Shown here: positions 34,875 to 44,859 of the stretch, piece after piece
How positions within the stretch are numbered: position 1 is the first letter of the stretch
How the letters are laid out: every line of letters begins with the position of its first letter
From: an uncultured Pirellulaceae bacterium
GTDB lineage: Bacteria; Planctomycetota; Planctomycetia; Pirellulales; Pirellulaceae
Reading direction: 5' to 3'
Length of the DNA: 64,000 bases
Assembly (NCBI GenBank): GCA_938084685.1
Contig: CALKGE010000008.1
Span: 119,636-183,635 of the forward strand
Made by a program: the position numbers and the translations under genes
The notes under the pieces: generated by a model
The model's input: the letters and a program-made list of their open reading frames with translations, nothing else
Databases searched by the model: none
Told to the model about the DNA's origin: nothing

Positions 34875-35733
34875 AATATCCTGCTGTTTGAATCCCGGTT
34901 TTTGACGTGACCAGTTCAGCAATCCGGTCAACTTCGTTATCGGCCAGCGAAGCCACATACGATTCGGCCGGCTGGCGTGCGATCGTGTAAACCTGAACCC
35001 GGGAAATCTCCCCTCCCTGATTCAATACGTGAGAAAGCCGGTTGCAATACATCTCCAGTTCCGATTCACTCGGTCCAACCCCGTTGACTTTCATAAACAG
35101 GGATTGAATTACAATTGGTCGCTGCAGTGCTGCCTGCTCAATATTATCCAACACCTGTTGAAACGGAATGGGCGTCCGGTTGATGTGGTGATAGTATTGT
35201 TCCGAACCGGCATCAAGTTTTGCCCAGATCTCTCCCTGATTAGCGTCCATCACTGTCAGCCCGCGCTGCACGTGCCGCCGGTGAAACATACTGGCATTGG
35301 TGATCAGTACCATCTTGACCGAATCCAGTTCATGCTTTTGCTTCAGCTGAGCACAAGCCTGAATAATCTCGTCAAAATTGCGATAAGTGGTCGGTTCACC
35401 ATCTCCTGAAAACGCAATGTCGTTGAGCCGCTGCAGATGCTCTGGAACCTGACCAAACTGCGCAGTCTGAAATAACTCGCCGGAAGTCACCAGAGCCAGC
35501 ATCTGATCCAGTTCATCAAGCAACTGATCGAATGCAACAAATCTGACTTCACTGGCAGTCGTACGATCCACCTGACAGTAGATGCAATCGAAGTTACAAA
35601 CCTTATCCGGGTTCAGGTTCACCCCGATAGACAGACCCTGGCTGCGGCGACTGAGCACAGGATAGACAAATCGATTCGTCTCAAACGATCGCTCGTGGGA
35701 CGTATGAAGTACATTCTTCTGCATGCCAGTCAT
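34858..35733 (-). CDS. Radical SAM protein (COG0731-like)
   Basis: 291 residues. Seen: LSIGVNLNPDKVCNFDCIYCQVD with C-x3-C-x2-C (near residues 46-53), the 4Fe-4S/SAM site, then DIAFSGDGEPTTYRNF (GGE-like SAM contact) and ITNASMFHR, EIWAKLDAG, IQSLFMKVNG. The N-terminal layout matches Fe-S oxidoreductases of the COG0731 group, related to wyosine synthase TYW1. The substrate is unknown. The next gene is a small membrane protein overlapping its end. Confidence 0.8.
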   Translation of the reverse strand: MTGMQKNVLHTSHERSFETNRFVYPVLSRRSQGLSIGVNLNPDKVCNFDCIYCQVDRTTASEVRFVAFDQLLDELDQMLALVTSGELFQTAQFGQVPEHLQRLNDIAFSGDGEPTTYRNFDEIIQACAQLKQKHELDSVKMVLITNASMFHRRHVQRGLTVMDANQGEIWAKLDAGSEQYYHHINRTPIPFQQVLDNIEQAALQRPIVIQSLFMKVNGVGPSESELEMYCNRLSHVLNQGGEISRVQVYTIARQPAESYVASLADNEVDRIAELVTSKTGIQTAGYYGYAI

Positions 35734-35838
35734 TATACCGCCCGGATTGAATTCGTCTTCCCATGTCCGCGAATGACCTCCGTGGTCTCCGATGCCGACA
35801 TGTGGAGCAGTTCAAACCAGAATTCTCAATCTGACACA

Positions 35839-38583
35839 CTAGCGGTCGGTCGACTCTTCTTCTTCCACGTTGGCAATGGCTGGCTTGGCCTCAGTCACAG
35901 CGAATGTCAGCCAACCCTGCTCGATTTCAAATTGTTCCACACGCGCCGTTTGCATATTGGGGTGCCCGGTGATACTCTCGCTGAGCAACGTCAAAGTCTT
36001 CGTGGAAGGGAGCACTTTGTTAAAGATCGTCTGCAATGCAATTCGGTCACCAAGCCGCAATCCTCTCCCCAGAATCTGAATCACGCCCTGCCGCTGAAGC
36101 GTACCGCTGATCGCGTCGGAAGAAGGAGCATACTCGGCAAGAATGGCAAAGTTTTTCCACCCCAGACGTTTGTTCTGCAGTTGCCGCATCTGGATCATCA
36201 ACTGCACTTTCCCCTTGTAAAACCTGATACGAACCGATTCGCGTTCCATGAACCGCACCATCACTGTTTCAGGAACATCCACTGGTGCCTCAAATTCTTC
36301 TACGCCCAGCTGGTCGGCGATCCGACTCATGACATCCACCAACTTGCCGGACTTACCATCCAGGTCCAGATTGTGAAGCAGATTATTCAGTGCAGATTCA
36401 TGAATCTGAATCCCAACCAGTGAGTCTTTCGGAAGCTCAGGACGGTAGCCATGTGCAGCTAATTGATGAACTCCGGCCAGCCGGTAATCAATGGCCAGAT
36501 TGTTATCGACAGTGTGTAACTGAGTCGCCACCGGACGAAGATTAAGATCTCGCATCGGCTCAAGCCAGCGAGAATTATAAGTCGCTTCTATCTTCGACAT
36601 CTGACCGGTCACTTTGTCATCCAATGTATCGGTGGCCTGTTGACGGATGCGCAAATCCATCGCTTCGGCGGCTGACTTTTCTTTATCCTTGTACTGGCTC
36701 TTGGCCATATTCCGAGCGATACCGCCAAACAGCGAGTTATCATACTCTGTTTCAAAATTAATAAGCTTGCTCTCGCTCTGGACGTCAGCCAGCGTTTCTC
36801 CGAACTCAATACCACTGGGAGAAATCATGATTTTCTTGTTTGCCTGGAAGGAAGCAGACGCTTCGTTGTCAAACACAGCACCTCCTTTGGACGAGGTGGT
36901 GTTGGATTCAATTTCCCCCTGGGCATTCAAACCGATCACCCAACGACCATCATCTTCCAGCAACTGTACCTTCAGTCGGGAAGTGGTGTCACTGGTCCCT
37001 TCAACAACTGCTCCGAGTACCTTTTCCTCGATTTGATCCGACTTGTGCGTTTCAGCTGGAATCAATCGATTGATGAAACCTTCCGAGAGTCGAATTCGAA
37101 TGTTACCCGCCCGGTAACGCTCTTCCAGCATCGCTCCCAGTCCTGCCACATTGTCGTCGAGCGACCAGCGAATCACCTGAAAGGTATTGGCCACCGGCAC
37201 AGCTCGATAGTTGTAGCGACTGCTTTCAAACAGTTCGATGTCCCGCATCAGCTTCGGGTAGTCCACTGGCTCTACACACCACTGCCGCAACCCAAACTCC
37301 AAGCTGGTGAAAGCTTCTTCCTGCAGCAGCGATTTCTGTTCTGGTGTCAACGTACGGGCGTGCATACGAAGTAGCACACGTTGAGCATCTTTTCCACGAG
37401 CTACGACGTCCACGCCGGAATCCGAGTTGATGTACTGCCGCAACCCATGCAGATTCAAATAGATACGCCAGTTTTCCGCTTCCTCGGAACCGACCAGTCG
37501 TTCTTCAATCCCTTCCATCGCAGCAGCAATCTGCTCGTTTGGTCCATCAGTTGTTTCAATCGACACTTGCTGATTGGACACAATGGTTTGAATGGCATGC
37601 CAGATTTCCAGACGCGTGTCGAGACCAGCCAGCGTCTTCCGCATGAGATTCAATACTTCAACCGCCGATAAGTCGACAACAAGTCTGTTCCCCTCTTCAT
37701 GAAAATCCCGCAGGGCCGCTAGCGCATGAACAGATTCAACAGACCCAACTGCTCGGATCGCATGCAGGTCGTTCAGAGCAGCCTGCAGGCCACCGGCCCA
37801 CTCAGTCAGAGACGGAATGGTCGCCAACTGTTTTAACTGCCTCTGCAACTGAGGTGATACCGGCCAAAACTCGGGTTGCAAATCGACAGGTGTCCCTTCT
37901 GACTGACCAAGCGCCATCGGTGCCGGCTCGTCATTAGAATCCCCACCGTTAGCCTGAGCACGTGCAGTGAGAACGATCCTCTTCATGTTCATTGCCCCAG
38001 GCAACGTAGGATCACGTCGGGTCGTAGTTGGCCTCATCTTCTGAGTGGAAGGGACCTTGGGAATCGAAACAGTGCGAGGTTCCAGTGGTTCCGGTTCCGG
38101 AGCATCCTCTTCAATGAACTCCTCTGGCGATTCTACTTCTTCGACAACAACTTCCTCTTCTGAAGAAAGTGAAATCAAGGATACTTCCTGCTGTGGCACC
38201 ACAAATATGGATTCGACTTCTACAAACGTGTCGAGCAGAGCGTTTTCGATTTTCTCTGGCACAATCGGTTTGGGTGCCTCTGTCGCCAGCACTGTGGTCG
38301 TCTCATCCACAAGCATCTCAGAAACCGAATCTGCGACGGCTACAATTTTATCATCAAGAGTGAACTTCTGACTTTCAACAGCAGGCTCCTGACCATCTAA
38401 GGAATGCTCCTGAATAATCCGTTGGACATCCACCAGAGCTGGAAACTCACTTGGAATTTCAGCCGAACTTTTGTCCTGTTCTTCCCAGGAAGCGAAACGA
38501 TCGAACGCTCCGATGGATAAACCAAATAGGAGAAGACAGAAAACCATGAAATATGGAGAACTGGTTTGCTTTCTGGATTGCAT
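35839..38583 (-). CDS. Large anchored extracytoplasmic protein, planctomycete-type, unknown function
   Basis: 914 residues from the ATG at 38583 (GGAG 12 nt upstream; a GTG at 38625 is possible). Seen: one N-terminal hydrophobic anchor (FMVFCLLLFGLSIGAF), an acidic, Pro/Glu-rich linker of about 160 residues, a helical domain (about 230-420), then a beta-rich region with repeated hydrophobic strands (RLKVQLLEDDGRWVIGLNA near 540, NLAIDYRLAGVHQLAAHGY near 680, VRIRFYKGKVQLMIQM near 800). Many Asn/Gln/Thr residues on alternating strands suggest a beta-sandwich or lipid-binding-like fold (inference). No known motif. Likely an envelope protein; no operon partner. Confidence 0.6.
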   Translation of the reverse strand: MQSRKQTSSPYFMVFCLLLFGLSIGAFDRFASWEEQDKSSAEIPSEFPALVDVQRIIQEHSLDGQEPAVESQKFTLDDKIVAVADSVSEMLVDETTTVLATEAPKPIVPEKIENALLDTFVEVESIFVVPQQEVSLISLSSEEEVVVEEVESPEEFIEEDAPEPEPLEPRTVSIPKVPSTQKMRPTTTRRDPTLPGAMNMKRIVLTARAQANGGDSNDEPAPMALGQSEGTPVDLQPEFWPVSPQLQRQLKQLATIPSLTEWAGGLQAALNDLHAIRAVGSVESVHALAALRDFHEEGNRLVVDLSAVEVLNLMRKTLAGLDTRLEIWHAIQTIVSNQQVSIETTDGPNEQIAAAMEGIEERLVGSEEAENWRIYLNLHGLRQYINSDSGVDVVARGKDAQRVLLRMHARTLTPEQKSLLQEEAFTSLEFGLRQWCVEPVDYPKLMRDIELFESSRYNYRAVPVANTFQVIRWSLDDNVAGLGAMLEERYRAGNIRIRLSEGFINRLIPAETHKSDQIEEKVLGAVVEGTSDTTSRLKVQLLEDDGRWVIGLNAQGEIESNTTSSKGGAVFDNEASASFQANKKIMISPSGIEFGETLADVQSESKLINFETEYDNSLFGGIARNMAKSQYKDKEKSAAEAMDLRIRQQATDTLDDKVTGQMSKIEATYNSRWLEPMRDLNLRPVATQLHTVDNNLAIDYRLAGVHQLAAHGYRPELPKDSLVGIQIHESALNNLLHNLDLDGKSGKLVDVMSRIADQLGVEEFEAPVDVPETVMVRFMERESVRIRFYKGKVQLMIQMRQLQNKRLGWKNFAILAEYAPSSDAISGTLQRQGVIQILGRGLRLGDRIALQTIFNKVLPSTKTLTLLSESITGHPNMQTARVEQFEIEQGWLTFAVTEAKPAIANVEEEESTDR

Positions 38584-38828
38584 TGTTGTTACGAGCTCCG
38601 CTCTACTTTCTCTTCGATCCGACACATGTCACCCGCCTGATGGCTTGAGTATGGGGAAGATGGCCATTTCCTCTCGCAGGCCATGCATACCCGTAGCGCA
38701 ATAATGCACCTCTACAGATAGTAAAATCGGTATACGCGGACTAAAGAGTAAAACCCGATTTGGATGAACCGGGGAGAAAAGCGTATTGAATAAGTCAAAC
38801 CAGGTAAAATGGTTAACCTTTACCGCTT

Positions 38829-39215
38829 CTACGAGTCAACCTTAGAATCTTTGCTATCCATTAGCACTGTATCGTGGTGCTCATAGCATGGAGCACAGCA
38901 GCAAAGAAACAGCAATGTCTGCTCACCACTGTTTTTGATTGAGTGAATCTCTCCGGGAGCAATGGCAATCGCATCACCAGGCACTACCGCCTGAACCTGG
39001 TCTGCAATCATCATCTCGCCCGTCCCTTCCAGGATGTAATAAATCTCTTCGGTCAGGGGATGAAAATGAGGGGCTGTCGTGACCCCCGGAGCGACACGAG
39101 CTTCCGCGAGACTCTGATTTCTAATCGATGAATTTCGATGAGCAAGTAACTCGCGGATCTCCGAGCCATCCTTGGTAGTAAACGCCGGCACCTCGTTGAT
39201 GTTGCGAATTTCCAT
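38829..39215 (-). CDS. Cupin domain protein
   Basis: 128 residues. Seen: cupin motif 1 as TAPHFHPLTEEIYYILEGTGEM near residue 50 (H-x-H-x(n)-E-x-x-x-x-x-x-G, metal ligands present) and motif 2 GDAIAIAPGEIHSIKNSG near 85. A short beta-barrel that binds metal and small molecules; substrates vary widely, so no reaction can be named. The C terminus carries CCCAPCYEHHDT, Cys- and His-rich, which might give a second metal site (inference). Single gene with no clear operon. Confidence 0.85.
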   Translation of the reverse strand: MEIRNINEVPAFTTKDGSEIRELLAHRNSSIRNQSLAEARVAPGVTTAPHFHPLTEEIYYILEGTGEMMIADQVQAVVPGDAIAIAPGEIHSIKNSGEQTLLFLCCCAPCYEHHDTVLMDSKDSKVDS

Positions 39216-39428
39216 AACTACTAATCTGTAAATTCTGCTGCTGAAGAACGAAACTTTACGCGCGCGGCATGGTTTAGTTAAGGGTCAGCTGTTCAGGATC
39301 CCTGGTGTTCTAGTACCCGTTTGCACTACATCTTGAATAGCTGGCTTTTTTTGTAAAGAGAACTCAATCTACGAGCTCGGCACCAGCTTTCTGCTCGATC
39401 AGATAAACGATCGTTGTCAGCCGACGAA

Positions 39429-40205
39429 CTAGTCTTCCTTGTCTTCCTTGTCTTCCTTGTCTTCCTTGTCCTGCTTGTCCTTCTCGTTCGGCTTTTCAGC
39501 CTTATCGCCATCCTTTTCGTTCGCCCCTGGCTTGGGTTCGACATAACCGAATGGGAGCGCGGCGACGACTTTGAGCGAAGTCGCTTTAGCTCGTTTCAAC
39601 TGCGCCTGCGGCGTGTAGTACCAGGCGTTAATTTCCACTTTGTCTCCTACGCGGGCCATCGCAGGGTTATTCGATTTAACGCGTATTGTCATTTTGTCCG
39701 CGATAGGGACGGTCATTTGGAACATGGGGCCTGAAACGGTCATCGTTGAATCTTTGATATTCATCAACCGGCCTGAAACCAGATATCTCGCCGTTTGCTC
39801 GGACGGGTCGACTTTTTCTCCACCAAACAGGGCTTTATTCGCTCCGGCAATTCCGTCCCGCTGGACTCCCAGTTTGGTTTCCTTATTAGGCTGAAACACC
39901 TGCATGTCTTTGATCGGAGACTGTGCTTCTGCCTTGGAGTTAAAGATACCGGCAAAACTTACATAGGCACCGCGTTGCAACCAGCGAGGTTCAGCCTGAC
40001 CGACCACTTCGACATACTGCTTGTTATCGGGCAGAAAGATTGTCCATTTTTGACCCGAATTCAACTCGACATAGTAACCGGCATTGAACAACCCGATAAT
40101 TTTCCCTTCGGATCGCAATGTTTCTTTCGGGATTTGTTGTTGCTGAGCATGCAGTCCTGCGCAGCAGGTAAACAACAACGAAAATACAAATAACTTGCGT
40201 AGCAT
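39429..40205 (-). CDS. Secreted protein with C-terminal Lys-Glu-Asp repeat tail
   Basis: 258 residues from the ATG at 40205, preceded by AAGGGGGG. Seen: signal peptide (MLRKLFVFSLLFTCCAGLHAQ), two similar beta-rich units (GKIIGLFNAGYYVELNSGQKW near 30 and GRLMNIKDSTMTVSGPMFQMTV near 140, each starting a G-(K/R)-(I/L)-x-(G/N)-(L/I) strand), then a highly charged tail of KED repeats ending at the stop. The protein resembles small DUF-type planctomycete secreted proteins but has no named family. The tail is encoded by a 9-bp tandem repeat. Divergent from panB with about 165 nt between. Confidence 0.65.
   Translation of the reverse strand: MLRKLFVFSLLFTCCAGLHAQQQQIPKETLRSEGKIIGLFNAGYYVELNSGQKWTIFLPDNKQYVEVVGQAEPRWLQRGAYVSFAGIFNSKAEAQSPIKDMQVFQPNKETKLGVQRDGIAGANKALFGGEKVDPSEQTARYLVSGRLMNIKDSTMTVSGPMFQMTVPIADKMTIRVKSNNPAMARVGDKVEINAWYYTPQAQLKRAKATSLKVVAALPFGYVEPKPGANEKDGDKAEKPNEKDKQDKEDKEDKEDKED
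39432..39476. repeat. 9-bp tandem repeat (four perfect and one imperfect copy)
   Basis: GTCTTCCTT repeats head to tail at 39432-39467, then a degenerate copy to 39476. On the coding (minus) strand it encodes Lys-Glu-Asp repeats at the C terminus of the secreted protein. Unit length is a multiple of three, so copy-number change would keep frame. Confidence 0.85.
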
Positions 40206-40370
40206 TGGTCCCCCCTTCAGGAAACTGGTCAAATTGGTTCGTCGCTAGATCGTTAGTGCTTCTCAGGATGCTCCTGCACGCACTACAATAGGGAAAGTTG
40301 GCTCGTCATCGGCCACCTGACTACCTGTTCAATTATAGGCCCCACGGAAAGAAATTCACCAGGAAACTCA

Positions 40371-41168
40371 ATGAACGGTGCTAAAAGACAGATAACGGTT
40401 CCCGAATTTGTTGCCTTTAAGCAACAAGCGCACCGTATTTCCATGCTTACCGCCTATGATTACATGTCCGCCAGAATTCTGGATGAAGCTGGCATCGAAG
40501 CAATTCTCGTCGGTGATACCGTCGGAATGGTATTTCAGGGACACGAGACAACGCTACCAGTAACACTCGACGACATCATCTACCACGCAGAGATTGTAGG
40601 ACGAGCAGTCAATCATGCTCTGGTCGTAGTCGACCTTCCTTTTCCCACTCATCTGGTTGGTGATCAGTCCGCCATTGCCTCGGCTGGACGAATTCTCAAA
40701 GAGACACGCTGCCAAGCAGTAAAGCTTGAGGGCGGATCCGATCAGGCCGGTACGATTGCCGCGTTGGTCTCCGCCGGTATCCCCGTCATGGGACACATTG
40801 GCTTACGGCCTCAAAGTGTTCACACCATGGGGGGCTACAAGGTACAGCGCGACGAAGAACGGCTCCTGAGTGACGCGTCAGCCGTGCAGCAGGCGGGCGC
40901 TTTTTCCGTCGTACTGGAATGTGTTCCAGCAGAACTGGCAAAGAAGATCACCGAAGCACTCGATATCCCGACAATCGGGATAGGGGCCGGACAACAGTGT
41001 GACGGCCAGGTCCTGGTCCTCACAGATATGCTCGGTCTGACTCCGGAACCTCCCCGGTTTGTGAAAAAGTACGCTGACCTGCATAACACCATTGCCGACG
41101 CTGCCAGACAATACCGACAGGATGTTCAGTCCGGTGACTTTCCGGGTCCTGAACATGCTTACAAATAA
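40371..41168 (+). CDS. panB: 3-methyl-2-oxobutanoate hydroxymethyltransferase
   Basis: 265 residues, normal length. Makes ketopantoate from 2-ketoisovalerate and methylene-THF, the first step to pantothenate and CoA. Seen: [36 protein letters not shown] (metal-binding Asp in VGDT), [50 protein letters not shown] and [23 protein letters not shown]. The set is complete. Pantothenate kinase coaX is at 54.9-55.7 kb but not in the same operon. Confidence 0.97.
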   Translation: MNGAKRQITVPEFVAFKQQAHRISMLTAYDYMSARILDEAGIEAILVGDTVGMVFQGHETTLPVTLDDIIYHAEIVGRAVNHALVVVDLPFPTHLVGDQSAIASAGRILKETRCQAVKLEGGSDQAGTIAALVSAGIPVMGHIGLRPQSVHTMGGYKVQRDEERLLSDASAVQQAGAFSVVLECVPAELAKKITEALDIPTIGIGAGQQCDGQVLVLTDMLGLTPEPPRFVKKYADLHNTIADAARQYRQDVQSGDFPGPEHAYK

Positions 41169-41182
41169 AGAACCCACACATT

Positions 41183-43243
41183 ATGCCTAATCAACTGGCC
41201 ACCGAGTCCAGTCCGTACCTGCTTCAACATCAGGATAATCCAGTCAACTGGTATCCCTGGGGCGAGCAAGCGTTGCAACGTGCTAAAGACGAGAACAAAC
41301 CGATTTTTCTGTCGATCGGTTATTCGGCTTGTCATTGGTGTCATGTCATGGAACATGAGAGCTTTGAAGATGAAAAGATCGCAGCGCTGCTCAATGACAA
41401 ATTCATCAACATCAAAGTGGACCGCGAAGAGCGGCCGGATCTGGACCAGATCTACATGAATGCTGTCCAGATTCTCAGCGGACGTGGTGGCTGGCCGATG
41501 AGTGTCTTTCTGACGCCAGAATTGAAACCATTTTTCGGAGGAACATACTGGCCACCTCAACCGCGAGGACAGATGCCGGGATTCATTCAGATAATCGAGG
41601 GAGTTCAGCGAGCATGGGTCAATCGCAATCAACAGGCGTTGGCTTATGCGGATGAATTAACCGAACAGCTTCAACGTGTTGACTTTAGTCAGCAGGACGA
41701 TCAACCGCCACTTTCCAACGATTACATCGATACCGCACTGGTCACATTGGAAAACAACTTCGATTTTCAACATGGCGGCTTTGGAACGTCTCCCAAGTTT
41801 CCTCATGTCACGAATCTGGAGTTACTACTACGAAGCTGGACACGCACCGAGAACCAGACATTGCTCGACATGGTTCTCGTCAATCTGGACAAAATGGCCC
41901 TGGGTGGAATCTACGATCATCTGGGCGGAGGCTTTGCCCGTTACAGTGTCGACGCTCGCTGGCTGGTACCGCACTTTGAAAAAATGCTCTATGACAACGG
42001 GCAGTTGGTGGACATCTACCTGCATGCTTATCAGGTCACCGGCAGTCCGCTATATGAACAGACAGTGCGACAAACCTGTAATTACATTTTGCATACCATG
42101 ACGGACTCTGAGCATGGATGCTTCTACAGTACAGAAGATGCTGACAGCGAAGGGGAAGAAGGAAAGTTCTATGTCTGGTCGAGACAGGAAGTTCTGGAGG
42201 TGTTAGGAGAGCAGGGAGGGGAGCATTTTTGTGATGTTTATGACATCACTGAACAGGGAAACTTTGAAGGCCACAACATTCTTCATCTCAGGCAACCTCT
42301 GGAGTCCCCGCAAAATCTCGAAACAGAAAGACAGAAGCTGTTCGAGCACCGCGAGAGTCGTATACGTCCGGGGTTGGACGATAAGGTTCTAGTTAGTTGG
42401 AATGCATTGATGATCCAGTCACTGGCGCAGGCAGGTATCGTCCTCGAAGCACCTGACTATCTCCAGGCTGCAGTCCGAGCTTCTGAATTTATCCTGGATC
42501 ACATGACCACCAGATCGTCTGGAAAACAGCTTCGTCTGTTTCACAGTTGGCGTCATGAAAAAGCGGGACTCAACGCCTACCTCGATGATTACAGCTACCT
42601 CGCCAATGCATGGACAACACTCTACGAATGCACCGCAGACCGCAAATGGCTGGATCTCGCTGTGGAGCTGGTCGAATCCGTGCTGGCACATTTTCTCGAC
42701 GATCAGGAAGGTGGTTTCTTTTTCACTTCGGACGATCACGAACAGTTAATCGTCCGCAACAAGGACCGTTTTGACTCGAGCGTGCCGAGTGGCAATTCCA
42801 TGATGGCCTACGTATTAGTACGACTTGGTAAGTTGTGCCATGAATCTTCCTGGCTGGAGCTTGGCGAACAAACCATCCGTAACTCGGCTTCGGTCCTGCA
42901 GCGTGCACCTACCGGCTGCGGTCAAATGTTACTGGCGTTGGATCTGCTGCTGAATGACACTCAGGAAATCGTTATTCATTGTGCTGACAACGATGCACGT
43001 CAAAAAATTCAGCAGCAGCTTCATGACGGCTTCATTGCCCGTCGAACCATCGCCTACCTTCATCCGGGCGATAAAACACAAACTGCCGGCATTCTCAGCT
43101 CCCTGGCTGCTTCGCAGACGCCGGTAAATGATCAGCCAACCGTCTATATCTGCCACAATTTTTCGTGTCAGAAACCGCTTTCGAATCGTGGCGAGATAGA
43201 GTCTGCATTCGATACAATGAAAATGTCCTTTTGCACTTCATGA
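41183..43243 (+). CDS. DUF255 thioredoxin-like/six-hairpin protein (YyaL/SSP411 family)
   Basis: 686 residues. Seen: N-terminal DUF255 thioredoxin-fold domain with [30 protein letters not shown] start, [20 protein letters not shown] (CxxC), [15 protein letters not shown] and [14 protein letters not shown], then a long alpha/alpha-barrel domain with [33 protein letters not shown] and [15 protein letters not shown]. This matches the YyaL/spermatogenesis-associated protein 20 family, which is near universal but of unclear activity (redox or sugar-acting proposals). 14 nt after panB, same strand, likely co-transcribed. Confidence 0.9.
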   Translation: MPNQLATESSPYLLQHQDNPVNWYPWGEQALQRAKDENKPIFLSIGYSACHWCHVMEHESFEDEKIAALLNDKFINIKVDREERPDLDQIYMNAVQILSGRGGWPMSVFLTPELKPFFGGTYWPPQPRGQMPGFIQIIEGVQRAWVNRNQQALAYADELTEQLQRVDFSQQDDQPPLSNDYIDTALVTLENNFDFQHGGFGTSPKFPHVTNLELLLRSWTRTENQTLLDMVLVNLDKMALGGIYDHLGGGFARYSVDARWLVPHFEKMLYDNGQLVDIYLHAYQVTGSPLYEQTVRQTCNYILHTMTDSEHGCFYSTEDADSEGEEGKFYVWSRQEVLEVLGEQGGEHFCDVYDITEQGNFEGHNILHLRQPLESPQNLETERQKLFEHRESRIRPGLDDKVLVSWNALMIQSLAQAGIVLEAPDYLQAAVRASEFILDHMTTRSSGKQLRLFHSWRHEKAGLNAYLDDYSYLANAWTTLYECTADRKWLDLAVELVESVLAHFLDDQEGGFFFTSDDHEQLIVRNKDRFDSSVPSGNSMMAYVLVRLGKLCHESSWLELGEQTIRNSASVLQRAPTGCGQMLLALDLLLNDTQEIVIHCADNDARQKIQQQLHDGFIARRTIAYLHPGDKTQTAGILSSLAASQTPVNDQPTVYICHNFSCQKPLSNRGEIESAFDTMKMSFCTS

Positions 43244-43283
43244 ACGAGTTTTCCGTTGGCTGCCAACGGTGTGAGTAATCAAT

Positions 43284-44549
43284 ATGTGGGCACGTAAACG
43301 CTTTGATCTGAGTTGGCTGGATATTGGCTACGGCCTGCTCCAGTGCGCGCGGATTGGCAGTGTGGACCCCTCCCACATCAACCAGATCTGGAAAGATTCT
43401 CGACATCCGTTTACCTGCCTGAGTGTTCGCACCGGATTTGACCTGCTATTGAAAGCACTCGATCTGCCCCGCGGCAGTGAAATCATTGTCAGCGCGCTGA
43501 CGATCGAAGGCATGCTGACCATCATCGAAGAACACGGACTGGTGGCCGTTCCCGTCGATATCGATACCGCAACATTAGCTCCGACAGCAGAACGTGTCGA
43601 ATCTGTCATCACAGACAAAACACGGTTGATCCTGATCGCCCACCTGTTTGGATCGTATATCAATCTCGAGCCAATCGCCAAAGTCGCTCGGCAACATCAG
43701 TTGTTGCTGGTCGAAGACTGTGCACAACAGTTCGACGGAATGCCTGAAGGTCGTCAGGATGCGGCCGATATTTCCATGTACAGCTTTGGACCTATCAAAA
43801 CGGCCACTGCGTTGGGAGGAGCTGTTTTCTCCATCGCTCGAAAAGAGCTGGCTCTGCAATTGGAAGAACTGGAAAAGCAGTATCCCAAACGATCGCGGTC
43901 TTTCTTTTTCAAAAGGTTGATAAAGTACAGCTTCCTGAAGTTCATTTCTTACAAACCGACGTTTGCAGCCTTCGTCGGCATGATAAAGCTCTGTGGAAAA
44001 GACTATAACAAGCTGTTGAAAAAGAGTACTCGTGGATTTTCAGGCAGCGATTTCTTCAAACTGATCCGTCGACGTCCCAGTTCACCTCTGGTCATGCTAT
44101 TGGCCAGGAAACTCCGCCGATTCAATGGAAAATCTCTGGCTGCTCAGCGGAAGCTGGGGGACTATCTTCGTACCAGGCTCTCCGAGCAATCCGGGCACCG
44201 TGTTGCAGGAAGTGATGCTCTGAACAATCACTACTGGGTCTTCCCAGTCCTGGTCAATGATCCAGCTGGTGTTGAGTTAAGTTTGCGGGGTGCGGGAGTG
44301 GATGCTGATCGCCGGGGAAGCATGGTCATTGTGAAATCTCCAGCCGATCATATCTGTGGCTACCCGGAAAATGCCGAACAGATCTTGAGCAATTCGGTCT
44401 TCCTGCCACTTTACAAACCAATGACTGAGCAAACCATGGACACACTGGCTGCAGCGGTCATGAATGGTGATTGCCCGGAGGAAGCAGCTACGACTCACGT
44501 CGATGCTTGTGTCCATAGCGTCCCTGAAAGTCTTGCGCAGGATACTTGA
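43284..44549 (+). CDS. DegT/DnrJ/EryC1-family PLP-dependent enzyme
   Basis: 421 residues. Seen: aspartate-aminotransferase fold with SVRTGFDLLLKALDLPRGSEIIVSALTIEG, VPVDIDTATLAPTAE, LIAHLFGSYINLEPIAKVA, VEDCAQQFDG and SMYSFGPIKTATALGGAVFS. The Lys in GPIKTATALGG is where family members bind PLP. Such enzymes add amino groups to nucleotide-sugars or keto sugars. The middle is basic with Phe-rich stretches (RSFFFKRLIKYSFLKFISYK), perhaps membrane-associating. Its end overlaps the convergent MazG-like gene by 62 nt. Likely sugar amine synthesis, possibly for envelope glycans (inference). Confidence 0.82.
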   Translation: MWARKRFDLSWLDIGYGLLQCARIGSVDPSHINQIWKDSRHPFTCLSVRTGFDLLLKALDLPRGSEIIVSALTIEGMLTIIEEHGLVAVPVDIDTATLAPTAERVESVITDKTRLILIAHLFGSYINLEPIAKVARQHQLLLVEDCAQQFDGMPEGRQDAADISMYSFGPIKTATALGGAVFSIARKELALQLEELEKQYPKRSRSFFFKRLIKYSFLKFISYKPTFAAFVGMIKLCGKDYNKLLKKSTRGFSGSDFFKLIRRRPSSPLVMLLARKLRRFNGKSLAAQRKLGDYLRTRLSEQSGHRVAGSDALNNHYWVFPVLVNDPAGVELSLRGAGVDADRRGSMVIVKSPADHICGYPENAEQILSNSVFLPLYKPMTEQTMDTLAAAVMNGDCPEEAATTHVDACVHSVPESLAQDT

Positions 44550-44859
44550 GACAGTTCTTCTGCATTTTCTTTTCGATCGTTTCGGAAACATCGATCCCCA
44601 GCTGGTTAGCTAGCGCTAGCGCGTAACAGAGCACGTCCGCCAGCTCCTCGCCGACCGCCTCAAGCTGCGGTGGATTCGCAACCACTTCCCGGGACTCCTG
44701 CATGGAAATCCACTGAAAGTGTTCCATCAGCTCTGCCGCCTCAATAGCCATCGACATACTGATATTCTTTGGCGAATGGAATTGATTCCAATCCCGTTCA
44801 TCCACAAAATCTGCGATCAGTTTTGCCAATTCCCCAACGGTTGTTGTTTGATCGTTCAT
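44488..44859 (-). CDS. MazG-like nucleotide pyrophosphohydrolase
   Basis: 123 residues from the ATG at 44859, which overlaps the larC stop as ATGA and sits 9 nt after GAGTG; an ATG 6 nt upstream is possible. Seen: RDWNQFHSPKNISMSMAIEAAELMEHFQW (E-x-x-E-x-x-E-like metal helix) and VGEELADVLCYALALANQLGID (E-x-x-D), then KNCLKYP, the typical end of all-alpha NTP pyrophosphatases (dCTPase/RS21-C6 type). Hydrolyses non-standard or excess dNTPs in relatives. Translationally coupled to larC; overlaps the convergent DegT gene. Confidence 0.88.
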   Translation of the reverse strand: MNDQTTTVGELAKLIADFVDERDWNQFHSPKNISMSMAIEAAELMEHFQWISMQESREVVANPPQLEAVGEELADVLCYALALANQLGIDVSETIEKKMQKNCLKYPAQDFQGRYGHKHRRES

